The notes under the pieces: model-generated
Told to the model about the DNA's origin: nothing
The model's input: only the letters and a program-made list of their open reading frames with translations
Database searches by the model: none
Shown here: positions 1 through 11,319 of the stretch, piece by piece
Layout of the letters: each line of letters opens with the position of its first letter
How positions within the stretch are numbered: position 1 is the stretch's first letter
Source: Epiperipatus broadwayi
Lineage: Eukaryota > Onychophora > Udeonychophora > Euonychophora > Peripatidae
NCBI GenBank assembly: GCA_028023455.1
Contig: JAQFVV010000030.1
Coordinates: forward strand, 6,282,501 to 6,346,500
DNA length: 64,000 bases
Direction: 5' to 3'
Made by a program: the position numbers and the translations under genes

Positions 1-91
1 TGCAATAAAATTTAAAAACAGTTAACATGAATAATCTGCACCATTAAGATATTTATTTGTATGTCCCAATTGCATTGCACATTCTACAAAG

Positions 92-418
92 TAATCTAAT
101 GTAGTGTTTTCCTGAAGGTGTGTGATGATGGTGTTCTAGTCATATTTTTATATTGGATTATTTCCATAATCTAATATTGAATGTCTTTAGAAAAATTTAA
201 TTTTATTGAAATATTCCAAATACATTCAACTGTTAGTAATAGCACATCAAACAAATTAGTATATGCACAATGTTTCGGGAGGTATTATTCTCCCCTCTTC
301 TTCAGGTGTTTCTGGCCTGACCACTGACAGTACTAGCATGGGATTTCGAATCTGGACAGTTAGATTCTTGAGTATTGAATTTTAAGGTAACACACTAACC
401 AAATGAGCCATCCTGTTC
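92..418 (-). repeat. tRNA-headed SINE, family S, inverted copy S1
   Basis: This stretch is the reverse complement of the copy at 642-948, with scattered substitutions. Read on the minus strand it has a tRNA-like head (GGCTCAT near 410), a B-box-like segment near 352-341, then a shared body with CCTGAAGAAG, GAGGGGAGAATAAT and a CGAAACATTGTGCATAT block, and an AT-rich tail. Copies S1 and S2 lie head to head about 220 bp apart, so the region can fold back. I see no clean target-site duplication. Family identity is by comparison inside the window only. Confidence 0.7.
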
Positions 419-641
419 AGTTGGGAAAATACAAAAATATTGGATAGAGAAGAAAAGGTACAAAGAAGAAAATTTAAAGAAGCTGCTCACACGACAGTGG
501 CAAAAAATCCCATAATCCAACCTAGTATGACTATACATAATGTATGGAAACCACTAATCATGTTTGCTCTTGGGAAAAAGTGGAGAAATCAGGAGGAATC
601 TCAGAGATATGTATATGAAATTTCAACTGAGTGTTGCCTTT

Positions 642-948
642 GGCAGGATGGCTCAGTTGGTTAGAGTGTTACCTTAAAATTCAATACTCAAGAATCTAAG
701 TGTTCAGGTTCAAATCCTATGCTAATACTGTCACTGGTCAGGACAGAAACAGCTGAAGAAGAGGGGAGAATAATACCTCTTGAAACATTGTGCATATTAC
801 TAACCTGTTTGGTGTGCTATTACTAACAGTTGCATGTATTTGGAATATTTAAATAGAGTTAAATTTTTCTAAAGACATTCAATACTCATATTAAATGATG
901 GAAATAGTCCAATATAAAAATACAATCTAATGTAGTCTTCTCATTTAA
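642..948 (+). repeat. tRNA-headed SINE, family S, copy S2
   Basis: The head carries a full RNA polymerase III A box, TGGCTCAGTTGG at 649-660, and a B box, GGTTCAAATCC at 707-717, spaced as in a tRNA gene. The rest of the head does not fold as a full tRNA, so this is a tRNA-derived SINE, not a tRNA gene. The body has a CUGAAGA...GAAAC layout that resembles half of a hammerhead, but I could not close stems I and III. A third, rearranged copy lies at 46196-46530. Chance reading frames over this element should be ignored. Confidence 0.75.
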
Positions 949-3344
949 TCTTATTTTCAGTATTATTTAAAAATTAAAAAAAGATGTTAAGCAAGATGTG
1001 TGTATGTGCACTTACATACAACACTTCGAGATTATTTTTCATTCACTTGGTTTATTAAGTAAATGAATACTCTCAAACTAAAGCATAAGACTTTATTTTT
1101 TTGTTTATAGAAAAAAGATTATATATCTCTCATTTATTTCATTTTCTTACTTAGAGGGTTGTCTGATACACTTAAGCGAAAAAGCATGAATTGAAATCTA
1201 TCATATTTATTTTAAAGCTATTTTAATTGCTTTATAGTCATAACTGACATATTTGAGATTATTCTCAATTTAAATATTGTCAATAGAGATTCAAAGAATG
1301 AAATATGAATTATGTCTAGGGTTTTAAAAATATGGAACGGTTTGAGATTATTTATTTACTTAATAAATCAGTGGTATGAGAAATGAAGTTGAAGGGTTAC
1401 ATAATATTAAAATACTGGATGTAATTTATATTATATATGGGAAATTTTACATTGTAGCACACAAAATTGCTAATAGATAAATTTTATAGCACAGGTTCAA
1501 CATTTGGGATTATTAAGTTATCAAGAGCTGTTGTTATTCTGATAATACAAATTATGGTAGGTCTCTCCTGCATATAAAAATAAAGAAAATAATTTTGTTT
1601 GACTTTTATAATGAGTTTTATTTAATATTCTTGATAGACTTAGCATTACAAACACTGCTTCTAAAATCTATATAACTTGAAGTACTTTTATGGTATAATA
1701 GCTAGCATTCTTGTGTTGCAGCCTGGGTTAAATCTGAATACATTTTAGAATTTTTTTCCCCATAGCTGAAATTGGTGAAGCAAACCTGAGATATTTTTAG
1801 GTATTTTAGTCAAGCCAAATAGTTTCCAAAATTGTTAATTAAGTCAGTATCAATTATTTTGAACTGTATACTACTCAATTTCCCAATCACTTTACTACTT
1901 TTATAATGCTTTATTTTCTACCCTTTTTCTACAGTTTATAGTTTCAATTGCCCCAGCAATCTTCTTCAGAACTGGAAAGTGTCTTTCATAAAAACACTGA
2001 TGTTGAACTTTGATCTAAAAATGACTAAATTACCATTAATCAATTTTTGTAATCGATTGATGATAATCATAAAAACTAATATTATTGTCATTGATTGTCC
2101 AGATTATTATATATATATATTGTTAGAATTATATCTGCTTATTGAGAAACAAAAAAGAACACCATAAATACCCAATGGATGCTATAATTTAATGGCACAA
2201 CACACGTTTTATTTCGACACAAATAATTTTTGATAAATGGTATATTTGTTTGTTTGTTTAATGGACTATTCCAAACAATTTTATCAAAATATCTAAATCA
2301 ATTGTAAATATTATAATTAGCAAATATAGTGTCTATACATACGTGCAAAACTTCATAGAGTTAAAATTAAAATTTATATGTAATCATTCATGGAAAAAAA
2401 AATTCTGATTGAATTTTCAATTGTCGTGTGTATATAGCACCAAACTTTTAAATGTTGGGGGTGACTTTTTTGGTGAAAGTATACCTGAGGGCAACTATGT
2501 TTTTTTCAGAGCTTCAAATTGAAAACCGGAAAAAAATATTTTTGCTGGAACAAAAAATTAGTGTTTTTGTTTCTTATAAGGGCTTTTTAGGTACTCAATA
2601 ATGTTGGTGACGTTTTTAGAAGATACAAACTGATGATTTTTTTTTCTATAAAATACGAATTATTGAAGATATTTTATATGACTACTATCAAATTACCCCA
2701 GCTCCCTCTAGTATTACAATTTGTCTATGTTGTTTTATGAAATATTTATTAAATTACTATATGAAATATTTTAAAAAGTTCACAACTTTTTTGTTTTAAA
2801 ATCAGTTCGTTAAAATTCCTGTTTTTCCAGGACGAGTTATTTTCATTTCTCCTTGGGAAAATGACAATTAAATATTTCTAAGAATTTTAACTCTAGTGTT
2901 ACACAAACATAATTCTTTTCATTTTCTTCCAATCTGGGTTTATTTTTGAGATTGACAATAACAGCAGGTGTTATTTTAAATTGAACTATTCATAAAAGAA
3001 AATAATTTTGAATTTTTACTTTTTTAATTTTTTATATTCAAATCCGCTCTGAATTTATCCCTATAATTTATCAATGTTCATGTCAGCTTCACGGTCGACA
3101 TCTTGGCCACCCTGATATATAGGATACTATAATTACTTGGACCAACTTTCAACTCTATTAGATTATTAAATGTTAAAGAGACATAAAACCACCACATTAG
3201 TTGGTTAAGTAAGCAAAAAGTGAGATTTTAAGTATAACATATTTCATAAGGTGATATTTATGTCATCGTTTTCAAGTACTATTGATCCATTCTAAAGTGA
3301 AGATCTTGTAAAGTTTGATGCAGTTGTTCTGCTTTCATAGCACC
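949..3344. other. AT-rich DNA without a recognisable gene
   Basis: No credible coding region, RNA gene or clear repeat boundary is visible. A stretch around 3090-3120 (TTGGCCACCCTGATATATAG) resembles the terminal sequence of some mariner-like elements, but I found no matching second end, so no element is called. Confidence 0.6.
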
Positions 3345-3375
3345 AGCAAACTTCTTTATCTCATCCATTCATTAT
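3345..3375 (+). repeat. 31-bp direct repeat, left flank of tandem array
   Basis: The 31 bp starting AGCAAACTTCTTTATCTC and ending TTCATTAT recur exactly at 9729-9759, immediately outside the tandem array on the other side. The bases beyond the repeat differ on both sides. It therefore behaves like a target-site duplication of unusual length, or a relic of the event that placed the array here. Confidence 0.85.
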
Positions 3376-5443
3376 TGTACTGTTTATTTATATATGGTGC
3401 AAATATATTGGCGTTTGGTAAAAGCTAAAAAATAAAAGTAAATTTAGATTTTTTTTTGACTATAATTTTTTTTTTTTTTAAAAAAAAAAAACGTACAATG
3501 AAAGTTAAATTATTCTTTCGTATTTTTTTTTATGTAATTAGAAATAAAAGTAGAATTGGAGAGAACAAAAGAATTTCAAAAGTAAAAAAAAAAGATAAGC
3601 TAAAAGAAAAATATTTTAGCTAATTAAAGATGTCCAAAAGATTCGCTAAAAAATGAGAACTTTGTAATTGAAAAATGAGTAAAGACCATACAAGATTATG
3701 AAACAAAAACGCCATGATAATAGCATGTGCAGAAATCTGAAAACTTGGCCTCTAGTATAAAAGGCAGAAACCAGTTTGAAGAACATCTTGTTTCATTTGT
3801 TTCTCTAGTTAGTCCTAGATAACAATAATATATCTAGGATCACTCTGCACTGAAATAATTCAGCATGTCGGAGTGAACCGGAGGTTCTGCGGACATCATG
3901 CCTGAATATGTGCACCAAAAAAGCCTTCGTGACCGACTAGGAGAATGGACCACAAGATCAACTAATAATCAATGGCCGTGAGCTCACTAAACTTACTGGT
4001 AAGCTATGACACTTTATTATTCCTGATTGTGACTAAATTGTCGGCAAATCTTTCTTAAAAATATACGTATAATAGGACCCCGATATGGACTTTCATTTAA
4101 TTAATCAAGAGACTTTTGTGTACCCAAGAACTTTAATTATTTTATTTTTATTAATTGCTTCATATTGGAATTAGTGTGTGTTTTCTCCAATTTACTTAAT
4201 TAATAATTCACATTTTAACTTAAACAGATTTTTAATCTGTTAGAATAAAAATATTTCTAATATCAATTTTCATTTGTACGTTATTAATAATTGTTATTAT
4301 TTTTTATTATTAAATTTATTATTAGTTTAATAAGATTTAAAAATGTAATTTACCTTTACCAATATGTTATGAATAAGTTCCAGGAAAAATAATATATTTT
4401 GAAAAATAATTTTCGTTATGGTAAAATCTAATACCGATTCTTTAAAAGTATTTTTTCTTTACAACTTGCGAGATGTGCTGGTGACAAATTTTAGTGGATT
4501 CTTTGGAATCCTGGTGCCCATATTAAATAAATTAAAAGCTGATTTCATCAATAGCACAATTCGTAACAAGTACTAGGCCGAGTTGATCAGGAAATATAGT
4601 TATGTTTTTAAAAATAGAAATACAACTTTTTTCTTTTTGACATAACTTAATCAACTCATGCACAGTTTATATTGCATGTAGAGGCCTAGCAAAATGGAAA
4701 ACGTTATAATGGCAACTCAACTCGGGCTCGATACAACAAACCATAACCTGAGATAAGTTGTAATGATAAAGAATGTTACAATATTGATCCAAAAACACTC
4801 GCAGCTGGAAAATAAATAGTAGTTTTTTTAAAATAAAAAAAATTATAAAAACTAACTAACTAATTAAACACTAATTATTAAAATATAAAAAATATTTTTT
4901 TAATATGACTTCCAGAAAGAAAAAAATATATGTATATTTTTTTTGATATGTCTAAAAAAAACACGATCGTGGCTGATGTAGGCGTAAGTCACAAGTATTT
5001 GACCAGGTAGGCAGTTACTGAAGGGGGAAAAACATAGCCCCGAGTCTTAGTACACAGTATATTAACATAAGACCACCTTTATATGCCCATCAGACTTTCT
5101 ATCAGGGATCCCAATAAAGGGGAAGGCGGATCAAGTTGGACCATGTTGCCATGAGCCTGTAAGACTCAAAATGATGAGCAACACTCGTTTGTGCTTATAA
5201 CTTGGCCTTCTTATCATTACTATTACACTTAAGCGGAAAGGACACAGATGAATGTGAAATATTTTCCATTCTCGCCGTGTTAGACCTAAAATTGGGCGTT
5301 AAAGCCAAACGTTGCTTGTGAATGAATCTACAGAATATATCGGCACGCTACTACAAAAAAAAGAACATGAATATGGATTTAAAACTTAAGAATAAAATTA
5401 ATATAAACCCCTATTTTATTCTCATCTCCTAGCCCCAGTGGTA
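3376..5443 (+). repeat. Tandem array unit 1 (no hAT insertion)
   Basis: First of three head-to-tail copies. The unit begins TGTACTGTTTATTTATAT and corresponds to 5444-7962 and 7963-9728. It is about 450 bp shorter than unit 2 because it lacks the 398-bp hAT insertion and roughly 50 bp just upstream of it. The insertion target, CACTAAAC at 3985-3992, is present once here. Unit 1 differs from units 2 and 3 more than those two differ from each other. Function is unknown. Each unit can be read as an LTR-like part R (about 1.3 kb, begins TG, may end CA) plus a 0.75 kb internal part I, so the array reads R-I-R-I-R. Confidence 0.85.
3756..3764 (+). promoter_or_regulatory. TATA-like box in array unit 1
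   Basis: TATAAAAGG lies within CTCTAGTATAAAAGGCAGA, a GC-richer island in very AT-rich DNA, and is conserved in all three array units. It is a good match to a polymerase II core promoter and would fit a promoter in an LTR-like repeat. No transcript evidence is available. Confidence 0.4.
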
Positions 5444-5818
5444 TGTACCATTTATTTATATACGGTGCAAATATATTGGCATTTGGTAAAAGCTAAAAAA
5501 ATAAAAGTAAATTTAGATATTTTTTTTGACTATAATTTATTTTTTTTAAAAAAAAAATGTACAATGAAAGTTAAATTATTCTTTCGTATTTTTTTTTATG
5601 TAATTAGAAATAAAAGTAGAATTGGAGAGAACAAAAGAATTCCAAAAGTAAAAAAAAAAGAAGCTAAAAGAAAAATATTTTAGCTAATTAAAGATGGCTG
5701 AAAGATTCGCTAAAAAATGAGAACTTTGTAATTGAAAAATGAGTAAAGACCATACAAGATTATGAAACAAAAACGCCATGATAGTAGCATGCGCAAAGTC
5801 TGAAAACTGGGCCTCTAG

Positions 5819-5827
5819 TATAAAAGG
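5819..5827 (+). promoter_or_regulatory. TATA-like box in array unit 2
   Basis: TATAAAAGG in the same context as in unit 1, followed by GCACAGACCA. Conserved position within the unit. Confidence 0.4.
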
Positions 5828-6105
5828 CACAGACCAATTTGAAAAACGTCTTGTTTCGTTTGTTTTTCTAGTTAGTCCTAGATAACAATAATATATCTAA
5901 GATTGCTCTATGCTGAAATAATTCAGCATATCGGAGTGAACCGGAGCTTCTGTGGACATCGTGTCTGAAGATGTACACCAGAAAAGCCTTCGTGACCAAC
6001 TAGGAGAATGGAACACAAGATCAACTAATAATCAATGGCTGTGAGCTCATTTTAACCCCCAAAAACTATGCATAGTTATCTACAACCATCATGAATTCAC
6101 TAAAC

Positions 6106-6503
6106 CAGGGATCCCCAACCTTTTTGCACTTAAGAGCACATTCTTTAATACCAACCAGGTGGTGAGCACCATTTATTTTTTCAACCAGGTGGTGGGCACT
6201 ACTTATTTTTTCAATGTAAATTTATAGTTGGAAATTGTTAATAATACACATAATGTACAAAAAAATATTTATTTCAAAAATAAAATTTTAATATATAATG
6301 AACATTTATATTTTTATGCTGTAAAAGTATAGTATGCCCTACAATTTGATTACAATATAATACAATAATTTATAAGAAATTTAAAAAATTAAATTTATTT
6401 GTATCAGATAAATAATTTTTTATCGTGTTGGGATAGCGGCAGGCACACATAAAATGGTCTGCAGGCACCATGGTGCCCGCAGGCATAGGGTTGGGAACCC
6501 CTG
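6106..6503. mobile_element. Non-autonomous hAT transposon (398 bp), copy in unit 2
   Basis: The ends are inverted repeats, CAGGGATCCCCAACC on the left and GGTTGGGAACCCCTG on the right, which is the classic hAT end sequence. The element is flanked by an exact 8-bp target duplication, CACTAAAC, at 6098-6105 and 6504-6511. The interior is non-coding and includes a short duplication of CAACCAGGTGGTG. It must have depended on a transposase supplied elsewhere. Array unit 1 preserves a single copy of the target sequence. Confidence 0.95.
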
Positions 6504-8341
6504 CACTAAACTTACTGGTAAACTATGACACTTTATTATTCCCGATTGTGACTAAATTGTCGACAAATCTTTCTTAAAAATATACGTATAATAGGACCCC
6601 GATATGGACTTTTATTTAATTAATCAAGAGACTTTTTGTGTGCCCAAGAACTTTAATTATTTTATTTTTATTAATTGCTTCATGTTGGAATTAGTATGTG
6701 TTTTCTCCAATTTACTTAATTAATAATTCACATTTTAACTTAAACAGATTTTTAATCTGTTAGAATAAAAATATTTCTAATATCAATTTTCATTTGTATG
6801 TTATTAATAATAGTTATTATTTTTTATTATTAAATTTATTATTATTAATAAGATTTAAAAATGTAATTTACCTTTGCCAATATGTTATGAATAAGTTCCA
6901 GGAAAAATAATATATTTTGAAAAATAATTTTCATTACGGTAAAATCTAATACCGATTCTTTAAAAGTATTTTTTCTTTACAACTTGCGAGATGTGCTGGT
7001 GACAAATTTTAGTGGATTCTTTGGAATCCTGGTGCCCATATTAAATAAATTAAAAGCTGATTTCATCAATAGCACTATTCGTAACAAGTACTAGGCCGAG
7101 TTGATCAGGAAATATAGTTATGTTTTTAGAAATAGAAATACAACTTTCTTCTTTTTGACATAACTTGATCAACTCATGCACAGTTTATATTGCATGTAGA
7201 GGCCTAGCAAAATGGAAAACGTTATAATGGAAACCCAACTCGGGCTCGATACAACAAACCATAACCTGAGATAAGTTGTAATGATAAAGAACGTTACAAT
7301 ATTGATCCAAAAACACTCGCAGCTGGAAAATAAATAGTAGTTTTTTTAAAATAAAAAAAATTATAAAAAACTAACTAACTAATTAAACACTAATTATTAA
7401 AATATAAAAAATATTTTTTTAATATGACTTCCAGAAAGAAAAAAATATATGTATATTTTTTTTGATATGTTTAAAAAAAACACGATCGTGGCTGATGTAA
7501 ACATAAGTCACAAGTATTTGACCAGGTAGGCAGTTACTGAAGGGGGAAAAACATAGCCCCGAGTCTTAGTACACAGTATATTAACATAAGACCACCTTTA
7601 TATGCCTATCAGACTTTCTATCAGGGATCCCAATAAAGGGGAAGGCGGATCAAGTTGGACCAAGTTGCCATGAGCCTGTAAGACTCAAAATGATGAGCAA
7701 CGCTCGTTTGTGCTTATAACTTGGCCTTCTTATCATTACTATTACACTTAAGCGGAAAGGACACAGATGAATGTGAAATATTTTCCATTCTCGCTGTGTT
7801 AAACCTAAAATTGGGCGTTAAAGCCAAAAGTCGCTTGTGAATGAATCTACAGAATATATCGGCACGCTACTACAAAAAAAAGAACATGAATACGGACTTA
7901 AAACTTAAGAATAAAATTAGTATAAACCCCTATTTTATTCTCATCTTCTAGCCCCAGTGGTATGTACCATTTATTTATATACGGTGCAAATATATTGGCA
8001 TTTGGTAAAAGCTAAAAAAATAAAAGTAAATTTAGATATTTTTTTTGACTATAATTTATTTTTTTTTTTAAAAAAAAAACGTACAATGAAAGTTAAATTA
8101 TTCTTTCGTATTTTTTTTTATGTAATTAGAAATAAAAGTAGAATTGGAGAGAACAAAAGAATTCCAAAAGTAAAAAAAAAAGAAGCTAAAAGAAAAATAT
8201 TTTAGCTAATTAAAGATGGCTGAAAGATTCGCTAAAAAATGAGAACTTTGTAATTGAAAAATGAGTAAAGACCATACAAGATTATGAAACAAAAACGCCA
8301 TGATAGTAGCATGTGCAGAAGTCTGAAAACTGGGCCTCTAG

Positions 8342-8350
8342 TATAAAAGG
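8342..8350 (+). promoter_or_regulatory. TATA-like box in array unit 3
   Basis: TATAAAAGG in the same context as in units 1 and 2. Confidence 0.4.
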
Positions 8351-8628
8351 CACAGACCAGTTTGAAAAACGTCTTGTTTCGTTTGTTTTTCTAGTTAGTC
8401 CTAGATAACAATAATATATCTAAGATTGCTCTATGCTGAAATAATTCAGCATATCGGAGTGAACCGGAGCTTCTGTGGACATTGTGCCTGAAGATGTACA
8501 CCAGAAAAGCCTTCATGACCAACTAGGAGAATGGAACACAAGATCAACTAATAATCAATGGCTGTGAGCTCATGTTAACCCCAAAAAACTATGCATAGTT
8601 ATCTACAACCATCATGAATTCACTAAAC

Positions 8629-9026
8629 CAGGGATCCCCAACCTTTTTGCACTTAAGAGCACATTCTTTAATACCGACCAGGTGGTGAGCACCATTTATT
8701 TTTTCAACCAGGTGGTGGGCACTACTTATTTTTTCAATGTAAATTTATAGTTGGAAATTGTTAATAATACACATAATGTACAAAAAAATATTTATTTCAA
8801 AAATAAAATTTTAATATATAATGAACATTTATATTTTTATGCTGTAAAAGTATAGTATGCCCTACAATTTGATTACAATATAATACAATAATTTATAAGA
8901 AATTTAAAAAATTAAATTTATTTGTATCAGATAAATAATTTTTTATCGTGTTTGGATAGCGGCGGGCATACGTAAAATGGTCTGCAGGCACCATGGTGCC
9001 GGCAGGCATAGGGTTGGGAACCCCTG
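8629..9026. mobile_element. Non-autonomous hAT transposon (398 bp), copy in unit 3
   Basis: Same element, length, ends and 8-bp target duplication (CACTAAAC at 8621-8628 and 9027-9034) as the copy in unit 2. Because position and flanks are identical, this copy arose by duplication of the unit, not by a second insertion. Confidence 0.95.
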
Positions 9027-9728
9027 CACTAAACTTACTGGTAAACTATGACACTTTATTATTCCCGATTGTGACTAAATTGTCGACAAATCTTTCTTAA
9101 AAATATACGTATAATAGGACCCCGATATGGACTTTTATTTAATTAATCAAGAGACTTTTTGTGTGCCCAAGAACTTTAATTATTTTATTTTTATTAATTG
9201 CTTCATGTTGGAATTAGTATGTGTTTTCTCCAATTTACTTAATTAATAATTCACATTTTAACTTAAACAGATTTTTAATCTGTTAGAATAAAAATATTTC
9301 TAATATCAATTTTCATTTGTATGTTATTAATAATAGTTATTATTTTTTATTATTAAATTTATTATTATTAATAAGATTTAAAAATGTAATTTACCTTTGC
9401 CAATATGTTATGAATAAGTTCCAGGAAAAATAATATATTTTGAAAAATAATTTTCATTACGGTAAAATCTAATACCAATTCTTTAAAAGTATTTTTTCTT
9501 TACAACTTGCGAGATGTGCTGGTGACAAATTTTAGTGGATTCTTTGGAATCCTGGTGCCCATATTAAATAAATTAAAAGCTGATTTCATCAATAGCATAA
9601 TTCGTAACAAGTACTAGGCCGAGTTGATCAGGAAATATAGTTATGTTTTTAGAAATAGAAATACAACTTTCTTCTTTTTGCCATAACTTGATCAACTCGC
9701 GTTCAGTTTATATTGCATGTAGAGGCCT

Positions 9729-9759
9729 AGCAAACTTCTTTATCTCATCCATTCATTAT
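9729..9759 (+). repeat. 31-bp direct repeat, right flank of tandem array
   Basis: Exact copy of 3345-3375. Sequence beyond it (GAGTCTC) differs from the array start, so it marks the right boundary of the array. Confidence 0.85.
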
Positions 9760-10357
9760 AGAGTCTCTTTTTAAATCTTTCACAATTTCTTGAGATCTAG
9801 ATAAAGAATTCATTTATCCCTATTTTGACTCATTTCTTGTAATCTGTTTATTCCAGCTTAATTTTAGCCTTCTAATTCTTTCCCTTATATCAATAATATC
9901 TACCACCCCCCAACACATATTTTTTTAAAATATTAAAATACTTGTATTTAAAGCACTCTAACCAAACTATAATTAATTTTATCTACTATGAATCTATTTG
10001 CATTAGTAGTCTGACTAAAATATTTATAGTCATCAATTTCTAATTGATTTTATTTATTTATTCTTTTTGCAAAGCCATCAAACATCTTTTTTAGTTCTAC
10101 TTTTTTTACTTCTGATGATAACTTTTTGAAATATTTCCTAAAGCATTTATTTTAATTTTTTTGATTTTCATTTCAATCACCAATATATTTCTCTTAAAAT
10201 TACTATAAATCAGCCTGTCTTTAGTCCTCACCAATGCTACTCTTTATTATCATATAATCTATTTTTTTAGAATGTGGCAGTATCCTGATCTGAAAAAATG
10301 TTTATTGAATCTCCAAACCATAGGGGCAACTTATATTCATTAATGTTTTGTAATATA
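9760..10357. other. AT-rich DNA, possibly a decayed minus-strand coding relic
   Basis: No intact gene. On the minus strand a short broken frame around 9780-9900 contains a basic stretch (RRLKLSWNKQITRNESK) that could be a retroelement remnant. It is too short to assign. Confidence 0.25.
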
Positions 10358-10790
10358 TAGGGTATATGAGTACAGACTTTCACATGACCCATTACTCACC
10401 ACTCTATCTCATATCATGGACACACTTGAACACATATGTCAAAAAGATAAATAATCACCAATATCCATATTTCATGCTAAACCAGCTATCATCAGTTGGT
10501 CCAGATTATCATCTCTACACATATATGCAATAAGTGCTCAGATTTATATTAAGACAACCCATCTTCATACTTTAATGGACAGGCTGCAATCCACTTCACA
10601 AACAACTCTTCAACTGTCCATTCAAGTGAAAATCTGATGATGGAACACTCAAAGGCCACCCTGAGGCTGAGATTCTTGTCACACCCATGTTAACCTAAAG
10701 TCAATCTGACCCCTCATGTACTGGACACAATCCATTTAATACATATAAAAGGGATGGACAGACATTTCTACTATGTAATAACTGAAACAC
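10358..10790 (-). repeat. Family B ribozyme-bearing retroposon, copy B1
   Basis: Copy of a roughly 430-bp repeat beginning (plus strand) TGTAATATATAGGGTATATG and ending with CTATGTAATAACTGAAACAC. A second copy follows head to tail at 10813-11262. The minus strand is taken as the sense strand because it carries the hammerhead-like core. Other copies lie at 13519-13845, 15119-15230, 45228-45532 and 59752-60868. No protein-coding potential. Confidence 0.8.
10457..10500 (-). ncRNA. Hammerhead ribozyme motif, family B copy B1
   Basis: Minus strand: stem I strand ACCAA (10500-10496), CUGAUGA (10495-10489), stem II with loop GGUUU, GAAA (10473-10470), short stem III, cleavage triplet AUA, then the other stem I strand UUGGU (10461-10457). 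Stem II is reduced to three inner pairs here, so this copy may be weakened relative to 13693-13736. Confidence 0.65.
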
Positions 10791-10812
10791 AGGTTTATTA
10801 TATACCTAGTCT

Positions 10813-11262
10813 ATATATGTAATATATAGGGTTTATGAGCACAGACTTTCACATGCCCCACCACTCTCCACACTATCTCATAACACTGATACACTTGAAC
10901 ACATATATGTTGAAAAGATAAATAATCACCAATATCCGTATTTTATGCTAAACCAGCAATCATCAGTTGGTCCAGATTATCATCTCTACACATATATGCA
11001 ATATGTGCTCAGATATATATTAAGATAGCCAATCTTCATACTTTAATGGACAGGCTTCAATCCACTCCACAGTCCAACTCTTCAACCGTCCATTCAATTG
11101 AAAATCTGATGATGGAACACTCAAAGGCCACCCTGAGGCTGAGATTCTTGTCACACCCATGTTGACCTAAAGTCAATCTGACCCCTCATGTACAGGACAT
11201 AATCCATTTAATCCATACACAAGGCATGGGCAGACATCTCTACTATGTAATAACTGAAATAC
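10813..11262 (-). repeat. Family B retroposon, copy B2, with inverted ends
   Basis: Tandem neighbour of B1 with the same layout. Its hammerhead-like core (10928-10970) keeps CUGAUGA and stem I, but GAAA has become AAAA. The copy is bracketed by short inverted sequences: a tract around 10790-10838 (TATATACCTAG, TAATATATAGGG) reappears in reverse complement at 11263-11313. Confidence 0.75.
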
Positions 11263-11319
11263 AGGCTCATATACCCTATGTATTACATATATTTATACAG
11301 GTATATAATAAGCCTGTAT

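Larger units (their letters stand above)
5444..7962 (+). repeat. Tandem array unit 2 (2519 bp, with hAT insertion)
   Basis: A full unit from TGTACCATTTATTTATATAC to the next identical start at 7963. It is nearly identical to unit 3 over their shared length, including the same hAT insertion. The internal part (about 7206-7962) has conserved GC-richer blocks such as AAGGGGAAGGCGGATCAAG and AAATTGGGCGTTAAAGCC that I could not assign. Near-identical 81-82 codon frames at 5438-5683 and 7957-8205 exist only because the unit is repeated. They are Lys/Ile/Phe-rich, interrupted in unit 1, and are not called as genes. Confidence 0.85.
7963..9728 (+). repeat. Tandem array unit 3 (partial, R part only)
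   Basis: It matches the first 1.76 kb of unit 2, including the hAT insertion, and then stops at GAGGCCT exactly where the right-hand 31-bp direct repeat begins. The array therefore starts and ends with the same R segment, as an LTR-type or pseudo-LTR element would. I see no primer-binding site, polypurine tract or protein domain that would prove an LTR retrotransposon. Confidence 0.85.

Noticed and set aside
642-720. A functional tRNA gene at the head of SINE S2
   Set aside because: A and B boxes are good, but the acceptor stem does not pair and the sequence continues into a repeated SINE body.
3090-3120. Mariner-type transposon end
   Set aside because: The CACCCTGATATATAG phrase is suggestive, but no inverted partner or TA duplication could be found.
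5960-6020. Possible hammerhead in the tandem array (CUGAAGA then GAAA near AAGCC)
   Set aside because: Stem II would have only two pairs, and I could not find a stem III or an NUH triplet with a matching stem I. Unit 1 also lacks GAAA.
5438-8205. Near-identical 81-82 codon frames repeated in the tandem array
   Set aside because: They are repeated because the DNA unit is repeated. The frame is interrupted in unit 1, composition is Lys/Ile/Phe as expected of A/T tracts, and no motif is seen.
10358-11262. CRISPR-like or satellite array
   Set aside because: Only two tandem family B copies of over 400 bp with no short regular repeat-spacer pattern, and this is animal DNA.
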